Under the pieces are notes generated by a model. That model searched no databases and had not been told where the DNA came from. It worked only from the letters and a program-made list of their open reading frames with translations. From Poronia punctata (taxonomy: Eukaryota > Ascomycota > Sordariomycetes > Xylariales > Xylariaceae): DNA of 64,000 nt. A program made the translations under genes and the position numbers. Where the stretch lies: positions 100,097-164,096 of the forward strand of contig MU401528.1 in the NCBI GenBank assembly GCA_022579005.1, read 5' to 3'. Below, piece by piece: positions 10,768-23,065 of this stretch (position 1 is the first letter of the stretch; every line of letters begins with the position of its first letter).

Positions 10768-12848
10768 CTAAGTCGTGACAGTAACATCTGTATGATCATC
10801 CGTCACCGTATCATTATAAGCGCTGACATCCCGATGATACAACTGCTTCACATGTCCCTCGGCATTTATCGCACCAAACGAAAAGACCTGATGCGTCTGT
10901 CCAACACCAGTACTATAGCTGTTGTCGCCAGGTCTGTAATAACTCGCCGTGCCATTCCGCCAGGTATTCAACATTGAGCCTTCAACTGTGGACGACAAGG
11001 CCCCAATGGCAGCAAACGCCTCAAGGCCGGTAGGGAACACAGACTCGCCACGGACTTCAACTCTTAACCCCTGGTCGACAGTGGCAAGGAGTGTCAGGTT
11101 ACCCTGGGGTAGAGTCTCGGCCGTGCTGTTGGCGAATAAGGGGTACGCGTAGCTTTTGGAGTACCGTACACCGGGGAGCGTGGCCGCGTCTGCGCCGGAG
11201 ATGGTGAATGCGTTGAGATTGTTGTTTCCAAAGTTGGAGACACCGCCGATGTTGGAGTACGTCAGAGACTGCGACCAGGTCACCGTCCCATCGGTCTTCT
11301 GCGTCTTGACTTGTGAGCTGATAGATAGCGTGCGCGAGACGGATAGGTTATACTCGAGTGTCTCGTTCGCACCCGTCGAGTTTTGCGTTAGATGTTGCGA
11401 GAGCACGATGGTTGGCTGTGTTGGGTAAGGATTTCCAAAGGTTCCGGTAGTGACGGAATCGTCATCGTCTAGCCAGACAAATATCTTGCCTGTCATGTAC
11501 CACTCATCGTCAGTCGTGCTGGATAATGTGGCGCTCGATTGACCATCGTCATCTAAGCCGACGATCTTGATGGCAAAGGTATGCTCCTGTCCATCGCACA
11601 AAAGCGGTAGGAAGGGAGATATATCGATCTCGTGCTCTGCAATATCGAATGCCTGCACGCCCACAATAGGCCTGTGCAGTTGTGGGACAACGCCGCCTGT
11701 ATAGATGACCGGAAAGGGCCAGGAGACGCCAGCAAGGTGATCGTCAACTAGCACCTGCACCTCTCGGAACGGCGAGTAACCTGGATACTGGCCGTACGTA
11801 TCGTTAAAAGTGAATATGGAACTCTGGAGGATGTTACTCCACCAGAATTCCTCGTTAGCCTGACCCTTGACATCTACGGTAAATACAGCGCGGTTTGCAT
11901 TGCGTGGAAAGTCCGTTACCGTATTTTTAGCCGCCTGTTCGGGATAGACGAACTGGCTTGGTTTTCCATCGCCGCCGAGGCGTTGGGAGATGGGGATGAT
12001 GAGGTCGGCGGGACTAGCACCGTTCCCTACGCTCGATAGCTCCTTGACATCCGATGCCTTGATGAAAAAAGTTGCTGCCAACGTTGTATTGAGTAGCCCC
12101 GTGTAGGTGTCATCGACGATGTTCTCCAAGTCAAATATGACGGTTTGCGGCTTCTTCCACAGAGATAGAAAGGCCGTCATATCCTTTAGCCACTCCCATC
12201 TTATCCCGTAGCTCGTCGGTTCTGCGGTAGACGTCCTCCAGACCTCTGTATCACCCAAGTACATGACACCAGTACGGTCGTATTGGCGACCCCGCACGAG
12301 TGTTGTGAAGTTGATGACGACACGGTCAAATTCACAATCCGGAGGCGTATACTTGCCTAGGTTAGTTTTTATAGATTAGCGCCTATTGTTGCAGGTAGTT
12401 CTTACGAAACTCGATGCGGAAAGACGAAGCCATGTCCCAACAATAAATCAAAACACTCGTCGGTTAACCAAATAGGACTATACATACCAACAAAGGGCGC
12501 CCCGTAACTATTAGCGAATGTATGTTCCATGAGGATAACTGCGCATGGTTCGGGTTCATCATCATCCCCAAACCCCGAGTTGGTCTCGATTGATTTCTGA
12601 TTCAACGGCACGAGATCGGCCGTGTCGCGCCGCGTGACTCCGGCCGGGGTGAGTACCGGTTTGGCAACCTGGAAGCATTCCAACGGAGCCCGCGTGGGGG
12701 TGGGCGTAACGGTAATGGTTGTTGTAGAAATCGCATTCTCTCCCAATGGAAGATCCTTGTATTTCGCAAAGGGGTGAACCGCACCCGACTCTCTCGACCA
12801 GGCTGTCCCCGCGAAGAGGCCGGCAGCCAAAACCCGATTCCCCTTCAT
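10768..12848 (-). CDS. Secreted peptide-N4-(N-acetyl-beta-glucosaminyl)asparagine amidase A-like protein (PNGase A family)
   Basis: Two exons on the minus strand: 12488-12848 and 10768-12356, joined in phase 1 (GTATGT/CTAG), giving 649 residues. Residues 1-18 (MKGNRVLAAGLFAGTAWS) act as a signal peptide; an in-frame ATG 42 bases upstream is possible. The family core is visible: FQVAKPVLTP, then a stretch ending SYGAPFVG at the exon junction, YTPPDCEFDRVVINF, YDRTGVMYLGDTEVWRTSTA and later EEFWWSN. PNGase A enzymes release N-glycans from glycopeptides at acidic pH; fungal members are extracellular or vacuolar. Several Asn-X-Ser/Thr sequons fit a secreted glycoprotein. Activity is inferred from family resemblance. 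Confidence 0.85.
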
Positions 12849-14121
12849 GTCGAATGATATTACAGCGAATGATCCGTGGATGCTCAGCAATCCATTAACT
12901 CAGCACCGGGCTACCTCGTAATTTTACCTACAGGTAGAATTAAAGTGCCGGGACTACGTACTTAGACTAGAGGGGAAGTTCCAAGTGAAGGAAGCAGAGC
13001 TTGTAGGGGAGTTAATGGCCTGCGCAATGCATACTCTATCGTAGGTAGGTAGAACCATGTCACATCACCTCCGATGCGATGATAAGGATATATCCACTAT
13101 TCTATAAAGCATCTGGTATTACCCCAACATGAGACCAAGAATAGGAAGGTGCCGGTTACTATAAACTGAGGGTTTATCGATGATCGGAAAGTCTGGCCCC
13201 CCAGCCACCCGTAAATAGGGAACAATATGGAAGGAACCCCTGTCACCCCGTTTTGGTGTGGTTTACTTAGCTTACCCTGTAGTAAAGCACCATAAGAGAC
13301 TATCCCTCCACGTACACGTAGATTTGTGGCATCAACGTTCACGTATGTCACCCCCGGAATCGTATCTTGTAAAAACTAAATCGGCGTCGGAGTGTACAGA
13401 CTTTGCGCGACCTGTGTAGCCTCGGTCCGATCAGTGGAACAATAGTTCATCATCTGTACCTGCCATGGTCAGACGGGTACGGGCAAACAATCATGAACCC
13501 AACCATCTACGGAATACAGCGAAATCCCTTCTCCAAACACGTTGATTGCAGCCAGCGTCCCGTTTCACTAGGTTTGATGCCTTTGATTTACTTGGGTATA
13601 AGTCGATCCCAAATGAGAGGCTGTAGCCCGTGGCTTGTAATCGGACAAGGTAGTCTCGCCGATCCAGCCGTTTGGAGAGTACGAACAAAATATCGTATTA
13701 CTCTAAGATGCTCAATCTGAATAAACAATTTCTGGAAAGACAGTCTAGCAGTAAAAGTGATACAGGTGCCTCATCCCAATCGTATCCCGCTCATATGTCA
13801 TCGCTCGGCAGATCTAAGAAGCGAAGAAGGAAGCCCCCCTAATATTTGGGAAGCGCAGCTGTTTCCAATAGCCAAGCCGGCAGATTGTATGTTCGTGTAT
13901 ATTTCGGTCAGGAACCAGCTACCGGAAGATAAAGTTAGTATTTAGCCATCAAGTAAGATCACATCTGGAAACGCGGTAGATTAGGCCCCTACAGATATTC
14001 ACTTCGCAAAAGACAATCGTCATGTAGTCCTAGCGCTATTTCGAAAACATCATTTAAAGAGCTTCGGCCCATCTTCTGGGGGGGATAATTCGTCAAGTTG
14101 ATGACCGATAAAGACCCCAAG
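12849..14121. other. Divergent intergenic region, no gene recognised
   Basis: Separates the minus-strand amidase gene from the plus-strand PEBP-like gene, so it holds both promoters. Several frames of 60-105 codons are open but have no signal peptide, domain or plausible introns. I see no repeat. Confidence 0.5.
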
Positions 14122-14886
14122 ATGAAATCATCAAGTATTCTCTCACCACTAATCCTAGCGTGTGTCTCATCCGCGCAAACCCCCGATGGATTCAGCCCAG
14201 CAGTGGCGGAGAAACTAGAAGTCGTCTTCGGCACCCAAAGCATCGAGACACCAGGACAGTCTATGCCAAAGACATCCACGTCTCAACAGCCTACTATCGG
14301 ACTATCCGGCACTGTCAACGGGACGTATATTTGGATGATGATTGGTGAGTAGCTTCCCGTCGATCGATTTACCTCCCCTGGGTCCTGAGATCTCCAGCTA
14401 ACGTACACCTGTCAGATCTCGATGCGTACGCGCTTCCTAACTATTCATCTTTCGAGCCATAAGACTGATGGAACGTCAGATCAACCAACCTGGCGAATCC
14501 AAAAGCCGGACAACAGGCAACATATCTCCATACCGTCCTCCGAGACTTCACTGCCAGTGGGCCAGTATCGCCTGACGGCGTCACGGTTTTGAAGACGTCG
14601 GCAACAGGTAAGTAATTCGATCCTGTACCTAGGTATGATAAGCTTTAACTAACGAAATATCGTAGGCCCCGTGGCGTGGTTCGCTCCTGCTCCCCCAGCA
14701 GAGAATCCGCCCCATCCACATCGGTATACAAACTTGTTATGGGAGCAGCCTGTCAATTGGCAGATTCCCGCGGCTGCCAACACGATGTTGCAGACGGGAA
14801 GGCTTGGCTTTAATGTGCCTGATTTTATCACCGCTGCTGGGCTTAGTGATCCTGTTGCTGCCAACTATTTTAACGTCACTGGATGA
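14122..14886 (+). CDS. Secreted phosphatidylethanolamine-binding protein (PEBP/CPY-inhibitor-like)
   Basis: Four exons: 14122-14344, 14416-14425, 14480-14607 and 14666-14886; 193 residues. PEBP-like proteins bind anionic lipids or act as protease inhibitors. Signs of the family are the DLD motif (equivalent of the D-x-D-x-P pocket strand) and the HRYTNLLWEQP block (equivalent of HRYxFxLYxQ) preceded by a Pro-rich turn with a His. Residues 1-19 are a signal peptide, so the product is exported. The ATG at 14122 gives that signal peptide; an ATG 21 bases upstream is in frame but would put charged residues before it. Exon 2 is only 10 nt and encodes the DLD pocket strand; skipping it shifts the frame. 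All borders are GT-AG. Confidence 0.85.
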
Positions 14887-15664
14887 TTGTGATGGCTGGG
14901 GGCATGTATTTCCACCTAGGTTAGGTAGCTAAAGAGATTGAGGAACGGAAAGGAGGAATAGGTCCACGGGGAATAAGTCTTTTTGGCTTGATTGTGGTCT
15001 TGAATATGTTGTTAGGGACTTATGCTAGAGCCAAGTCATTACTCCTGCGCGTGTTGCTTCACTATGTTGCCCGCGGACATCGTGCTAGAGGATGCATTTC
15101 AAGGCCTTCTCATCACACCATACAAGCATTTGATTGGATAGGAGGTATTTATCAAACAAGATAAAGCTATATAATGACGAAGTTTCTTGGGTATTTCTAC
15201 CCATCGCTTTTGGACGGAAGAGATAGGCACGAATTGCACGATAGGTTACAAGTACTTGCGGACTCGTACAAACACACGTACAGCCGTCTTACCTAATTTG
15301 CTGCTGGTGCACTGCCATAGCGTCATCCGTACGACAATGTGTGGCTTGACACCATCTAGAGCCTGCTTAATAAGCATAAAATGGATACGAGTTAGCTAGG
15401 TCCATCCAATCAGATGATCTGAATTCGCCATCCTAGCTTCCAAGGCCCCATCAATTCGGACCTTGACCTATGCCGTATTGACCAGATTGCAGCTGCACCT
15501 ACCTACTTTACGGGGATTGTCCGAGTCTTATTACACACATCTTCAACTTTCTTAGAGCTTCCTTAGCACTCCTTTCCCCTTCTCCTCACAACCTCCCTCC
15601 CTTGTGAGTCTACGCGCGTTTCTCTCCTGGCCTTCTCTTTTGTCTTGGTATTGTCGCCGCCAAA
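14887..15664. other. Intergenic, no gene recognised
   Basis: Contains the 3' end of the PEBP-like transcript and the pyrimidine-rich leader (about 15540-15660) of the next gene. No coding frame or repeat of note. Confidence 0.5.
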
Positions 15665-16671
15665 ATGGTTGCGTTCCGCTACTCTGTCCTGGCTGCCCTT
15701 GCGCTCCGCGTCGCATCTGTCTTCGCTCAGCAGGAGGATATCGTAAGTTTTGTTCCCCTTTGAAATTGTTGTACTGGTTGGTACCTCCCCATACCAAACC
15801 GTGCCAAACTGTGAAGGACATGGACACTTTGCTAATCATACCAATAGCCAATTGCGCCCGCCGATGATGAATCCACCACTTCTGCGACAGATATCCAGCT
15901 GAATGCTGAGATTGTCGCCACGTTCCCCGAAGCCGATATCTTTGGAGTCAAGCTAGTCAACGGCCGCCCAACAAAAGCCATTATCGACATTACCAACAAT
16001 GAGGACAAGCCTATCCAGGTTGCCTTTGTTGGCGGTCAGCTTATGCCCGCTCAGGAGCTTTCGCCTGACGTGCCTGCGTACTCGGCTATCATCCGCAACT
16101 TGACTGCTGTTCAGTATCAAGCTGTTATCCCTCCGGGCGAGAAGCAGTCGCTTCCCTTCTCCTTCGTTCTCGATATGCAACCACAGGATGTCCGCCTACA
16201 CCTTGTTGGTGTGGTCATGAACGGTGCCAACAAGATCTTTTCCGTCGGTGTTTATGATGAGGTTGTTAGCATCGTTGAAGCTCCTACCAGTTTCCTAGAT
16301 CCTCAAATGTGAGACGTTTCCCTTTTTTTGAACCTCCATATTTACTACTCGAACAATGGCTAACATAAATAACCCTCCCTAATAGTATCTTCCTGTACAT
16401 GTTCCTATCCGCTGCTTTTGGTGGCACTTGCTACTTTGTCTACAAGACCTACATTGAGGCTTTCTTCCCTCAGACCAAGAAGCCCAAGTATGCCAAGAAA
16501 CCCAAGGCCTCGTTCGAGAAGGAGCCTCTCTCTGGCGGCGAGGGCAGTGCTAGCGGCACCGATAAGGTATACGATGAGAGCTGGATCCCTGCCGAACATC
16601 TAAACCGCCCTACCGCGCGACGAGTGAAGAGCAGCGCGAGCGGAAGATCCAAGTCCAAGGGTGCTGAGTAA
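15665..16671 (+). CDS. IRC22: Irc22 / TRAP-alpha-like ER membrane protein
   Basis: Three exons: 15665-15742, 15848-16308 and 16386-16671; 274 residues. There is a signal peptide at residues 1-22 (ending VASVFA). An acidic lumenal stretch is followed by a beta-rich domain typical of the translocon-associated protein alpha family (the block from [12 protein letters not shown] through the [12 protein letters not shown] core). A single membrane span lies in exon 3 ([20 protein letters not shown]), and a basic cytosolic tail of about 70 residues ends in Ser/Lys/Arg-rich sequence. The homologous metazoan protein is part of the ER translocon; Irc22 is the fungal counterpart, whose exact role is unclear. 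Topology (lumenal N-domain, cytosolic tail) is inferred. Confidence 0.85.
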
Positions 16672-18078
16672 AACGGCCACCTGTGGAACTTGATGCCAGC
16701 GACGATACTTTTAGGGCGTTCATGATGAAGACAAAAAGGATAATATCGGGTTGGAAAACATGATCATCGGGACTTTGGGCGACTGTTGGCCTCAGTACCG
16801 GAAAGTAGAAAGGCATGGAATGCAGTGTATTACAGGGACAACCGGTCACGGTCATATTGTATATTTATCTAGGCACGTGTATCACAAGCAAGGGTCAAAA
16901 TAATACCATTAGTTTAACTAATAGGGGGATGTCTTTCCCCCCTGGCCGAAGCCTGCCTTACCCTTGACGGCGCATATTCCTGCTTAAGCTGACGCATCAC
17001 ATGACACCACGCCCACACTATGCTCCCAACGGACTTCAAGAAACATCTGTTGTGCGCTTGCTGGTGTCTTATCCATAGCCTTTCGTGCCACCAAGCCGCA
17101 TACGCATGATTGTTCTTAAAGGCGGCTTGGATGAAGTTCTCGCGAGAAATGGGGATGCTTATATCGGGCACTCATTGTCAGGCAGCGGTGAAACAAACAG
17201 TACTATAATACCAATGCCCAGAATAAATAATCCACATCGAGCATCTCGCGGTGGAAATAGAATTTAAAGCGGTCGTCGCTTCCATTTTGCCATTTTACGA
17301 CATAAAGGATTTTGGGTTTTTTTGGGGGGGTATTTTCAATTCGGGCATGCCGATGACCTTTCCCCAACCCCTGTATAGGTACTTCACTTCGCGGTCCAGA
17401 CACTTGTTGGTTTAAAATATCTAGTCCTGTAATATGTTTTTGATTGCACCAAGTTAAGTCAAGTAAAAAAGATAACAGCTTAAAGAAAGTGTATCGGGGT
17501 AGGATTCGTTCTTTTTCTTTAGACTTGACTCCGGGGGTGGTGGATAGGATTGTAAATGTTTTGAGTTTGGGAAGAACGAGTTGGATCGTATCCATCTGAC
17601 CTAGAGACGGGGGTCTGATATGAATCCCGAATAGCTACACCTGGTGCAGCTGTGCACTTTTGGGATTTACAAGTACAATCTCCAACGCAGTAGGTACTAC
17701 CTAGGTACTTGGAAATATTTGCGCGCCTCGAGAGCATTGAGTCCTGGCCCCTGGGTGACCAATTAGCTTTCGTCGAGGTCCCCAGGTTCAATTGCGGGTA
17801 AGATCCCCCGGCCAGGGGTTAGAACGTTCGCACGCAGGGAATGAGCGATCAACTCATCTTGATTGTTGGTACCTACTTAAAACTCATATATCTATATCCA
17901 GAAATATTCTAAGCTAAGCTACATAATCAACTCCCACCAATCTACAAGTGCAGTTTCAAAAAACGGTTTCCCGTCGGTCCTTATACCACTTACTGAACGG
18001 CCCGGCGTGTTGAAAGGAAGACAAGATTCAGAAAATAAAATCCCAAAAAAATGGAAAAGGAAACAATCAGCAACAATC
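16672..18078. other. Convergent intergenic region, no gene recognised
   Basis: Lies between the 3' ends of the Irc22-like gene and the minus-strand glycine-rich gene. A minus-strand frame of 130 codons at 17203-17595 has no recognisable domain, signal or codon bias. I see no tRNA; a T-loop-like GGTTCAATT at about 17786 cannot form a cloverleaf. Confidence 0.5.
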
Positions 18079-21000
18079 TCAAAATTCGACATCGGACAGT
18101 AACGGATCAAATCTACCATCATCCGCAAGTCCCAAAATCTCCCTCTCTTCCATTACTTGGTCAAGACTGTCTGCCAACTCGGCCGCGGCAATTTCGTTTT
18201 GGCGTCTTCGAGCACTGGGGACGGAAAGAAAGAATCAGTATCAAACTACTACCCTTTTCTCATCGCGAGAAAAAGAGGGGGAAAAAACCTACGAGACAGG
18301 TGTAATCTTGGTCGGGTCAGATGTCCCAGACGCATCGGAGTCTGAATCAACTTGAAGAAGATCATCTTCATCTTCATTTTCTTCCAAATCCAAATCCAAA
18401 TCCAAATCCAAATCCATCGTATTTGCACCCTTTGCGGCTATCATGGTAGCAACGAGATCGTCTTCGCTGCTGTCGAGGGCAGCTGCTCTTATTGCGGCGA
18501 GACTTCTTTCAGTCCTTCTTTTTCGGGTAGTCTTCGCTGTAGAAGCTTTGGGAAATGTATGTCATTAGCGATTTCCTTCATAAGAAACCTTCATAAGGAA
18601 GCGGAAATGTCAATGGAGGTGAGAACTTGACTTGTTAGGAAATACTTACTAGTGCCACCTTTATGAACCGCGCGTGTCAAGCGACGGGGTCCCCGAGGAT
18701 TCGAAGGTCCCCCAGGTGTGTCACCAGGGCCGACTGGGCCAACTGTCGAAGGCCTTGTGCCACCCCCGGGTCCTCCTCCAAATCCTCCTCCAAATCCTCC
18801 TCCAAATCCTCCTTGCCCAGGTCCTCCTTGTCCAAACCATCCTTGCCCAGGTCCTCCTTGTCCGAATCCTCCTTGCCCAGGTCCGAATCCTCCAAATCCC
18901 CCTTGCCCGGGTCCTCCTTGGCCGGGTCCTCCTTGGCCGGGCCCTCCTTGTCCGGGTCCTCCTTGTCCGGGTCCTCCTTGTCCGGGTCCTCCTTGTCCGG
19001 GCCCTCCTTGTCCGAGTCCTCCTTGCCCACTACTTCTCCAATTGTTGAACAGATAGTCGGGTATCTGACTTTTTCTCCCCCCTCCACCTCCGCCTAGTGG
19101 TGGTCCTCCACCGGTCCTTGCCCCTCCTCCTCCACCTTGTGATGGTCCTCCGATGGTTCCTCTCCGCGTCGCTCCACACCAATTAGAACGGGTTGTACCT
19201 CCCCCTCTTCCTGATGGGCCTTCGCCTCGCTTCATAGGGCCATAGTTGTAATCCTTGGTCCTCAAAATTAAATCTAAACTACCCCATCGACCAAGGCCTT
19301 TTTTCCTGCTCGTAATCCAGGCTCCCTGGGCCCTCTTTTCTTGGTCTTGCGGATCTGCCTCATCTCCGCTACAAAGTCGCTTGGAATCTTCCTCGTCGCT
19401 GAATTTGTCCCGCTATTGCATTAGTATTAATTCCGCATGAGAATTTAAGGTGGGAAGAAGTACATGTCATGTCGCCATATTTGATTAGATATGACAGGGA
19501 GAGGGGGAAAGAACTGCCCTAGGCTAGCAAGATCAGGGTAAGAACAGAAATATATACCTGTCGTTGATATCAAAGTTATACCTATATATACGTAAGATGA
19601 ATTAGCGAGTGTATAGTATAGTTTCACCCCCCCTCTGTGAATACTGTGCGTACCAATCCTCGGACGCGTTTGTATAAAGAGGACCGGAAGTGCCGCCGGG
19701 TCCCTTGGGACCGCCAAGGGCTCCGACGCTGCCTGGCCGACCGGGTGCAGGCTTCGTTGGGTGCGTCTTGGTGTCTCCAGGAGGGCGACATTCCGGGGTC
19801 AGACTTGGTATCTCCCGCGGCAGGCTCTTTTCCTTGAAATCTGGAAACTGTCCGGGCTTCATGCCCTCGTGGTGTCGTGCATTTGACCTTGGGACCAAGT
19901 TGTTAAACTATTTTTGGTCAGTTGTGTTGCGTAATACCTTTGGTTGAATAAACACAGAGGTGAGAAGGAAAAATAGAAGAAGCGGCCGGCCTGGGTTGGA
20001 ACTTGGATGTTCTCACCTTGCATGTGGCGGCGAGGTAGGTAGCGCCCCTTGTGACGTATCTCAGATTCATGTACGTGTCCAGGTCCAACCGCTCTTGGGT
20101 CTCGACCCGGACGATGACCTGCTTCAGCCCTTCGCGGAACTCCTCAAAGGCTGCCTCGACTGTTCTCAGCCATCTTGCAAGCCTGCGCCTCTTATCGTAC
20201 CCCGAGTTCCTGACTCCGTGGTCTATACATTTCAATGCATGTACTTGCCAGCGCACGCAGCTGTTGTAGTATTGGGTGAGCCAATTCAGTAGAAATTTGA
20301 GTCTGTCGGGCAAGTTCGGGTTTGCTAGGATATTACCTACAAGCGCCATTACATGTGAGCTCTTCTTCGTAGTCGACATTTGAAAGGGGGTAGATAAGCT
20401 AAAAACACCTACGGAGTCGGCGGGCCCAATCGACTTCGATGTTATATACCATATGAAACAGCCTTCTGATCTCGTCGAGATAAGGTCTGGTCCCGAGGCC
20501 AAAAATCTCGGCCGAGACATCGGCAATAGAGACGTCGCCGATGATATCAGGGTCATGAATTTGTCTGATGACGCGATCAAATCTTTGCGTGTTCATATCA
20601 AAGTCAAGGGCGTAATTAAGAGGGCTGATGTACCATTTTATCGACTCGACCATGTAACCTGCGGCGCCATGTTAGCATATGATATATCGGTTGCGCAGCG
20701 GTCCAAATCTCGGGAGTCCAAGCGACTTTGGCCATTTGTCTTCAACGGCAATACGTACGGTACTATCCCGTTTCGTGTCAACATTAGTTTTACCCCGTCT
20801 AAAAACAAACAAGACAGGCAACACTTACTCTTATTTTAATGCCACTGTCCGCCAGCGCTGTTGCCATTTCTAGTATTCGGGCCCAAGTGTATTCGTTGAA
20901 CCATAAGTCGCCAAATGTATTGTAGAGCCTTGATCGGATATCCTCAAACAAATCACTCAGCTTGTCGTATTCATTCAGAAGCCGATTCCCTTCGGGATTG

Positions 21001-21224
21001 GCCGACAAGGGTAAGTTGGAAGTAGCCGAGTAATCCGTGTTGTTTGCAGGCAATGCATTGGCCTTATGAACTTCGCGCTGGGCCTCGTTTGCCAGGTCAC
21101 CTCGATCTTGAACGAAGACGAGCATACTCTCGTTCGCAGATAAGAATCTGGGCACCCCAGAGTGGGCTGCAAGACGACGAGCATGGCGTGTCTCATCACC
21201 CACATGCAATTTCAAGTCAGACAT
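18079..21224 (-). CDS. Large glycine-rich protein with silk-like GPGQG repeats, function unknown
   Basis: Minus-strand model of nine exons: 20829-21224, 20759-20762 (4 nt, tentative), 20413-20658, 20017-20336, 19654-19907, 19558-19581 (24 nt), 18650-19398, 18293-18545 and 18079-18214; about 793 residues. Residues 1-320 are mixed helical sequence of an unrecognised type with no transmembrane segment or signal peptide. Residues ~360-400 are Pro/Gly/Lys-rich and briefly collagen-like (GRPGSVGALGGPKGPGG). Residues ~415-530 contain acidic and then Gly-rich stretches. Residues ~530-630 are tandem GPGQG/GFGQG repeats. The C-terminus has an LDLDLDLDLE acidic run, then a helical, charged tail ending in DVEF. 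Phase agreement at every other junction supports one gene. No domain known to me; probably a lineage-specific low-complexity protein. Confidence 0.6.
18775..19045 (-). repeat. In-gene 15-bp tandem repeat encoding GPGQG
   Basis: The unit on the plus strand is about TCCTTGTCCGGGTCC, with about seven near-perfect consecutive copies at 18918-19020 and degenerate copies (Phe replacing Pro, or GGFGG spacers) down to 18775. The unit is a multiple of three, so all frames stay open on both strands and a plus-strand frame (18718-19056, PPCPG-type repeat) is a by-product. Copy number is likely to vary between strains. Confidence 0.85.
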
Positions 21225-23065
21225 GGTGGTTTAGTTGAACTGGTTGTTTTACGTGCTATGCGCGATGCGTGAGCGTAGTCTAGCGAAGAGCGAAAATTCC
21301 TTGAGTACCGGTAGGCGCCGTGCTGTTACGGGGGGACGGACCGTCTCCAAAAAGGGGGGGCGTCGGTTCGGGGATTCAAGACAGGCGCTCGAGTTCGATT
21401 CTACCTTGAAAACAGGCGCAAATCCAATGACAGTCAAGATAGATCGAAAAGTCGGGCGCATTGTCGTGAGGTTGCGCATTTATCCCACGCATTTCAGTTT
21501 GTCTCCCGCTTTGAGCTCACATAAAGAAAAGCGGCAGTTGCGGGCTACAGTCAAGACCTTTGTCCACCATTATGGTCTTGGCCACGTTGACCGTACAAAG
21601 CCGGAAGAAGGACGGTTCCGGTCATGTTGTTCGATATACGGAACAATCGCCAACGACGAAGACCCGGGGAATATACCATCCCAGGTAAATATGATAATTC
21701 TGGGTTTCGTTGCTTCCATTTGACTGAGCTGTACGAGATCATCGATCGTCGAGCCACGGTCACCGGACTGATGGGGATCGCTACCGTATCAGCAGGTAGT
21801 TTAGCATCTAAAAGCAAAAAAAATGTAACTTTGCACCAAAATAAGATGATGCCAGCGTGTAGGTCTCATGTATGTTTCTGATGCCCTATTCTAACCAACT
21901 GGCCTGTCTGTGCATGTCGCTTTACGTCTTCCGACACACAATAAGAGACAAAATAAGAGGGGAAGGCGTCCTGTCAAAAAGCTAGAATAACATTACCCAA
22001 GGTTAGATATGTTGGAAATGTGTAGGAACGGCAAACAGGATCTAGGTTAGATAAGACACGTTTCTGATTGGATAGGTCCTTACTTTGCTTGTCACAGCTA
22101 AGAACAGGCGTTCTTCTAGTCTCTAGAGAACCTTTGATGTGTCTGGGGTTGTCAGTGATACTCACTCCATGCTCTCTCACTGTCAATACGCGCTTGTGGC
22201 AGTCCATCCATCATATGGCGTTGTGAAGATAGGGAGCAGGTAAAATAAAATAAAAATAAAAATAAAATAAAATAGGAGAGGGTTCCGAGCAGGCACGCAG
22301 GGAGGCAACTTCTGCTTGTACACAACGTACTATGTTGAGGTACAAATAGATCCCTAAACGGTAAACCAGATGTACTCGTGAGTCGTAGACCAAGATATCC
22401 AATCAAAGAGAAATTGAGACTGTACTTATTTACCTACATAATATCTAACCTACGAGTAGCAGCTTAAATGTTGAAGAACATTGACTTTGAGAGGTATGCT
22501 TCTGGCCAGGTCTTTTATTGGATTGGTCATATGTGTTGTAACTGTTTTGCTACGTATGTATCTATAGGTACCAAGGGAACATCGACTGCGGCACTTCTAT
22601 ACCAGACAAATGTAAAGAACACCTAAATACAAACATCATCTATTCCAAGCTAGGGACAAAGTGGTTAGCAACGATTTGACGCGTGAACGCGTGGAATAAT
22701 AGCACCCCTAGCCTCTAGGTCATGTAGGTACCAATTATTAGCTTGGGGTACGAAAGTACTTACTAACAAACACATCCTGGGCGTTCTGTTACCAACATCT
22801 ACGAGTAGTGCGCGGTGCGTCCCTTCCTCCCACCACGTCTTGGAGTCCTACTACTTTTCTCTTCCCAAACAAACTTCTCTACACTTTTCCCTCAAATATA
22901 CCCAAATAACTCCAACCAAAACAATCCCATTTTCCCCAGTATCAGTTCCACCAAACTGCGTAGGGAATAATTTTCTCGGGTTTTTATTTATTTAAAAATT
23001 GCATCAAGTCCATCTCGCCTTGTCTCGTTTCTCTACACCAATCCTCTTCGCACATATACCCAGCC
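21225..23065. other. Divergent intergenic region with an AAAAT microsatellite
   Basis: Holds the promoters of the glycine-rich gene (minus) and the AT-hook gene (plus). At 22241-22275 there is a TAAAA-type microsatellite. TACGAGTA octamers occur at about 22451 and 22800. A 162-codon plus-strand frame at 21235-21723 has no domain and probably is not a gene. Confidence 0.5.

Noticed and set aside
17203..17595. Minus-strand frame of 130 codons
   Set aside because: No recognisable motif, no signal peptide, and lies between the 3' ends of two convergent genes.
17731..17810. tRNA-like sequence with GGTTCAATT
   Set aside because: Stem arms do not pair; no acceptor stem or anticodon arm could be drawn.
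18718..19056. Plus-strand frame with PPCPG repeats
   Set aside because: It is the complement of the GPGQG repeat; the minus-strand gene has consistent exons and phases, this frame has none.
21380..21420. GAGTTCGATTC resembling a tRNA T-loop
   Set aside because: No matching D-arm, anticodon arm or acceptor stem nearby.
21235..21723. Plus-strand frame of 162 codons upstream of the glycine-rich gene
   Set aside because: Overlaps the likely promoter of the minus-strand gene, has no family and no membrane or signal segment.
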